Below are positions 62,654-64,000 of a stretch of 64,000 nt of DNA, one piece after another. The position numbers and the translations under genes are program-made. Source of the stretch: Sthenelais limicola (Eukaryota; Annelida; Polychaeta; Phyllodocida; Sigalionidae); contig OW804094.1 in NCBI GenBank assembly GCA_942159475.1, positions 135,890,755 through 135,954,754 of the forward strand. The letters run 5' to 3'. The notes under the pieces are model-generated. The model was not told where the DNA came from. It saw only the letters and a program-made list of their open reading frames with translations, and did no database searches. Within the stretch, counting starts at the first letter, position 1; every line of letters starts with the position of its first letter.

Positions 62654-62998
62654 TATATGTTTTTAAGAGATTTAAGTAGGTTGGGAAAGACAAATAAGAG
62701 AACCTGAAGGCTACATGGAAATTGAAATAGAAAATGTTCTGGAAGAATTAAACTGGGGCCTGTAGAACAGCACTGACGGTCACGCTTCATTGGTCGCTAG
62801 GTCAGGGGTCACCATGATGGAGCTCAGCAGATAAGGCTCCACCTCTGAACCCACCCCTTCCTCAAACTCACATCAATGGATGGATGTGTTCTCCAGGTCG
62901 ACTTTCCTATATAACCCCTTTTAGATCATTTCCTTAAACTGTTATTTCAAGAGTTCACTATAACCTAGAGTGGATTACCACTACATAGGGCTATATGT
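62654..62998. other. Unassigned sequence
   Basis: Nothing recognised. Confidence 0.3.
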
Positions 62999-63234
62999 GG
63001 GTCAGATTTTCAGAAAATGTACAATTCGTCTTTACCAATCCTCTCAAATAACCCACATTTAAGACAAAAATGAGCTTCAAAATGTAGTTTAACATAACAG
63101 AACTCATACTTTAAATCAATGCGATACCAATACTCAGATATATATACCCGGTATTCTTCATTTTTCAGCCTAATTTAGGAGAATTTCCTAAATGTGTAGA
63201 GCTGCCAATTGCACATTTTCTGAAAATCTGACCC
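62999..63234 (-). mobile_element. Family A MITE, copy 36
   Basis: Minus orientation; contains TATACCCGGTAT (63143-63154), identical to the core of the iterons at 26862 and 27228. Its right end abuts a family B element with no spacer. Confidence 0.9.
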
Positions 63235-63552
63235 ACGTGATGTGTTCCAGGGAAATGAGTCACAAGTCGCAAAAGAATGCTAATTTTCAAAGTATTTCAT
63301 CCAAGAGATTTCTTTTGAGGGACATTCTCATTTTTGGGGTATCTACTGTCGCATGTCGTATGAATATGTGTACCAAATTTTAAGAGAGTGTGTGAAATAC
63401 ATCCATGCATTCATAAGGTCATCCTATTGAGGATATTTAGCTACTTTACTAGAGCTTAATTGCCCACCCAGAAACCTCATTTCAAAAATGATGATATCTC
63501 AAAATTCATTTGTTGCTACTTATGACTCATTTTCCTTTAACACATCACATAT
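63235..63552 (-). mobile_element. Family B MITE, copy 12
   Basis: CGTGATGTGTTCCAGGGAAA start, ATGACTCATTTTCC and AACACATCACATAT end; about 318 bp with an internal deletion. Confidence 0.82.
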
Positions 63553-63619
63553 GCCCTATATCATAGTCTGGGTTAAAGCTGCACTGTCAGCTATTAAGAG
63601 AAAAATATATGACCAAATT

Positions 63620-63828
63620 TACTCATATTATGACTTATAGGACTGGATTTATCAATATTCTGCTGCTGTTATATGTTTATACAAGAGTTACTCATATTAT
63701 GACTTATAGGACTGAATTTATCAATATTCTGCTGTGGTTATATATTTATACAAGGGTTACTCATATTATGACTTATAGGACTGAATTTATCAATATTCTG
63801 CTGTGGTTATATATTTATGCAAGAATTA
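63620..63828 (+). repeat. 69-bp tandem repeat, three units
   Basis: ACTCATATTATGACTTATAG starts at 63621, 63690 and 63759. A 69-bp period keeps frame, which produces an 89-codon repetitive ORF that is not a credible gene. Confidence 0.85.
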
Positions 63829-63930
63829 AAATTGAATTGTCTGAGGGAAAATGGCTGCCGGTGAGCGATAATAAGTGAAGCCACCACAGGGAATATATTT
63901 CAGCGGAGCTCCGAAATTTAAATCGTATAT

Positions 63931-64000
63931 GGGTCAGATTTTCAGAAAATGTACAATTCACCTTCCCGAATCGTCTCAAATAACTCACATTTAGGCCAAA
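63931..64000 (-). mobile_element. Family A MITE, copy 37 (cut by window end)
   Basis: Perfect left end GGGTCAGATTTTCAG; minus orientation; continues beyond the window. Confidence 0.88.

Noticed and set aside
63609..63878. 89-codon repetitive ORF
   Set aside because: Result of three 69-bp tandem units; no biological signature.

Overview
The window looks like AT-rich, intron-free or intergenic DNA of a multicellular animal, most likely a marine invertebrate. This is inferred from its content: dozens of miniature inverted-repeat transposons (MITEs), several non-LTR remnants, a Ty3/Gypsy element primed by an animal-type tRNA-Leu, and no dense host gene set. I cannot name the species. No bacterial-style genes are present. 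Only one stretch (42677-42897, minus strand) resembles a host exon, and its product is not recognised.

The dominant component is family A: about 37 copies of a roughly 235-bp element in both orientations. Its ends start GGGTCAGATTTTCAG and it leaves 4-bp target duplications. Family B (about 12 copies, 350-420 bp, ends TATGTGATGTGTTTCAGG with TGAGTCAC inside) and family C (7 copies, about 350 bp, ends AATAGGGG with GATGGCGGC inside) are interleaved with A and often nested in it. There are also foldback elements, several bounded by TTAA, a (GTGA)n-headed SINE-like family F that forms an 82-bp tandem array near 56 kb, degraded LINE pieces near 12 and 19-20 kb, a DIRS-like reverse-transcriptase fragment near 7.3 kb, and retroposon 3' tails.

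Region by region: 1-15 kb is repeats and unassigned DNA. 15.5-17.0 kb is a 1.5-kb almost pure purine tract. 17-26 kb holds A, B and C copies, a LINE remnant and a GGAGCA repeat. 26.08-28.95 kb is a 2.87-kb non-coding element whose perfect 29-bp terminal inverted repeats match family A; it carries 14 dispersed copies of a 14-15 bp motif (GGGATGCCCGGTAT and variants) on both strands. This is the most unusual object in the window. 30.63-38.57 kb is a complete, apparently very young Ty3/Gypsy element inserted in a B copy. 38.6-45 kb holds nested MITEs, the possible host exon and a deleted second LTR element. 45.4-46.6 kb is a GA-rich minisatellite. 46.6-64 kb is again MITEs, the F array and simple repeats.

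The Ty3/Gypsy element is a self-contained unit. Its LTRs differ by one 1-nt indel. The gag ATG lies inside the 5' LTR, so the ORF reads across the tRNA-Leu primer-binding site. Gag ends in a zinc knuckle. Pol follows in the -1 frame across a G GGA AAC slippery site with a possible pseudoknot. Pol contains protease, RT, RNase H and integrase, and then an unusual C-terminal extension of about 640 residues with two C2H2 zinc fingers and a proline-rich tail.
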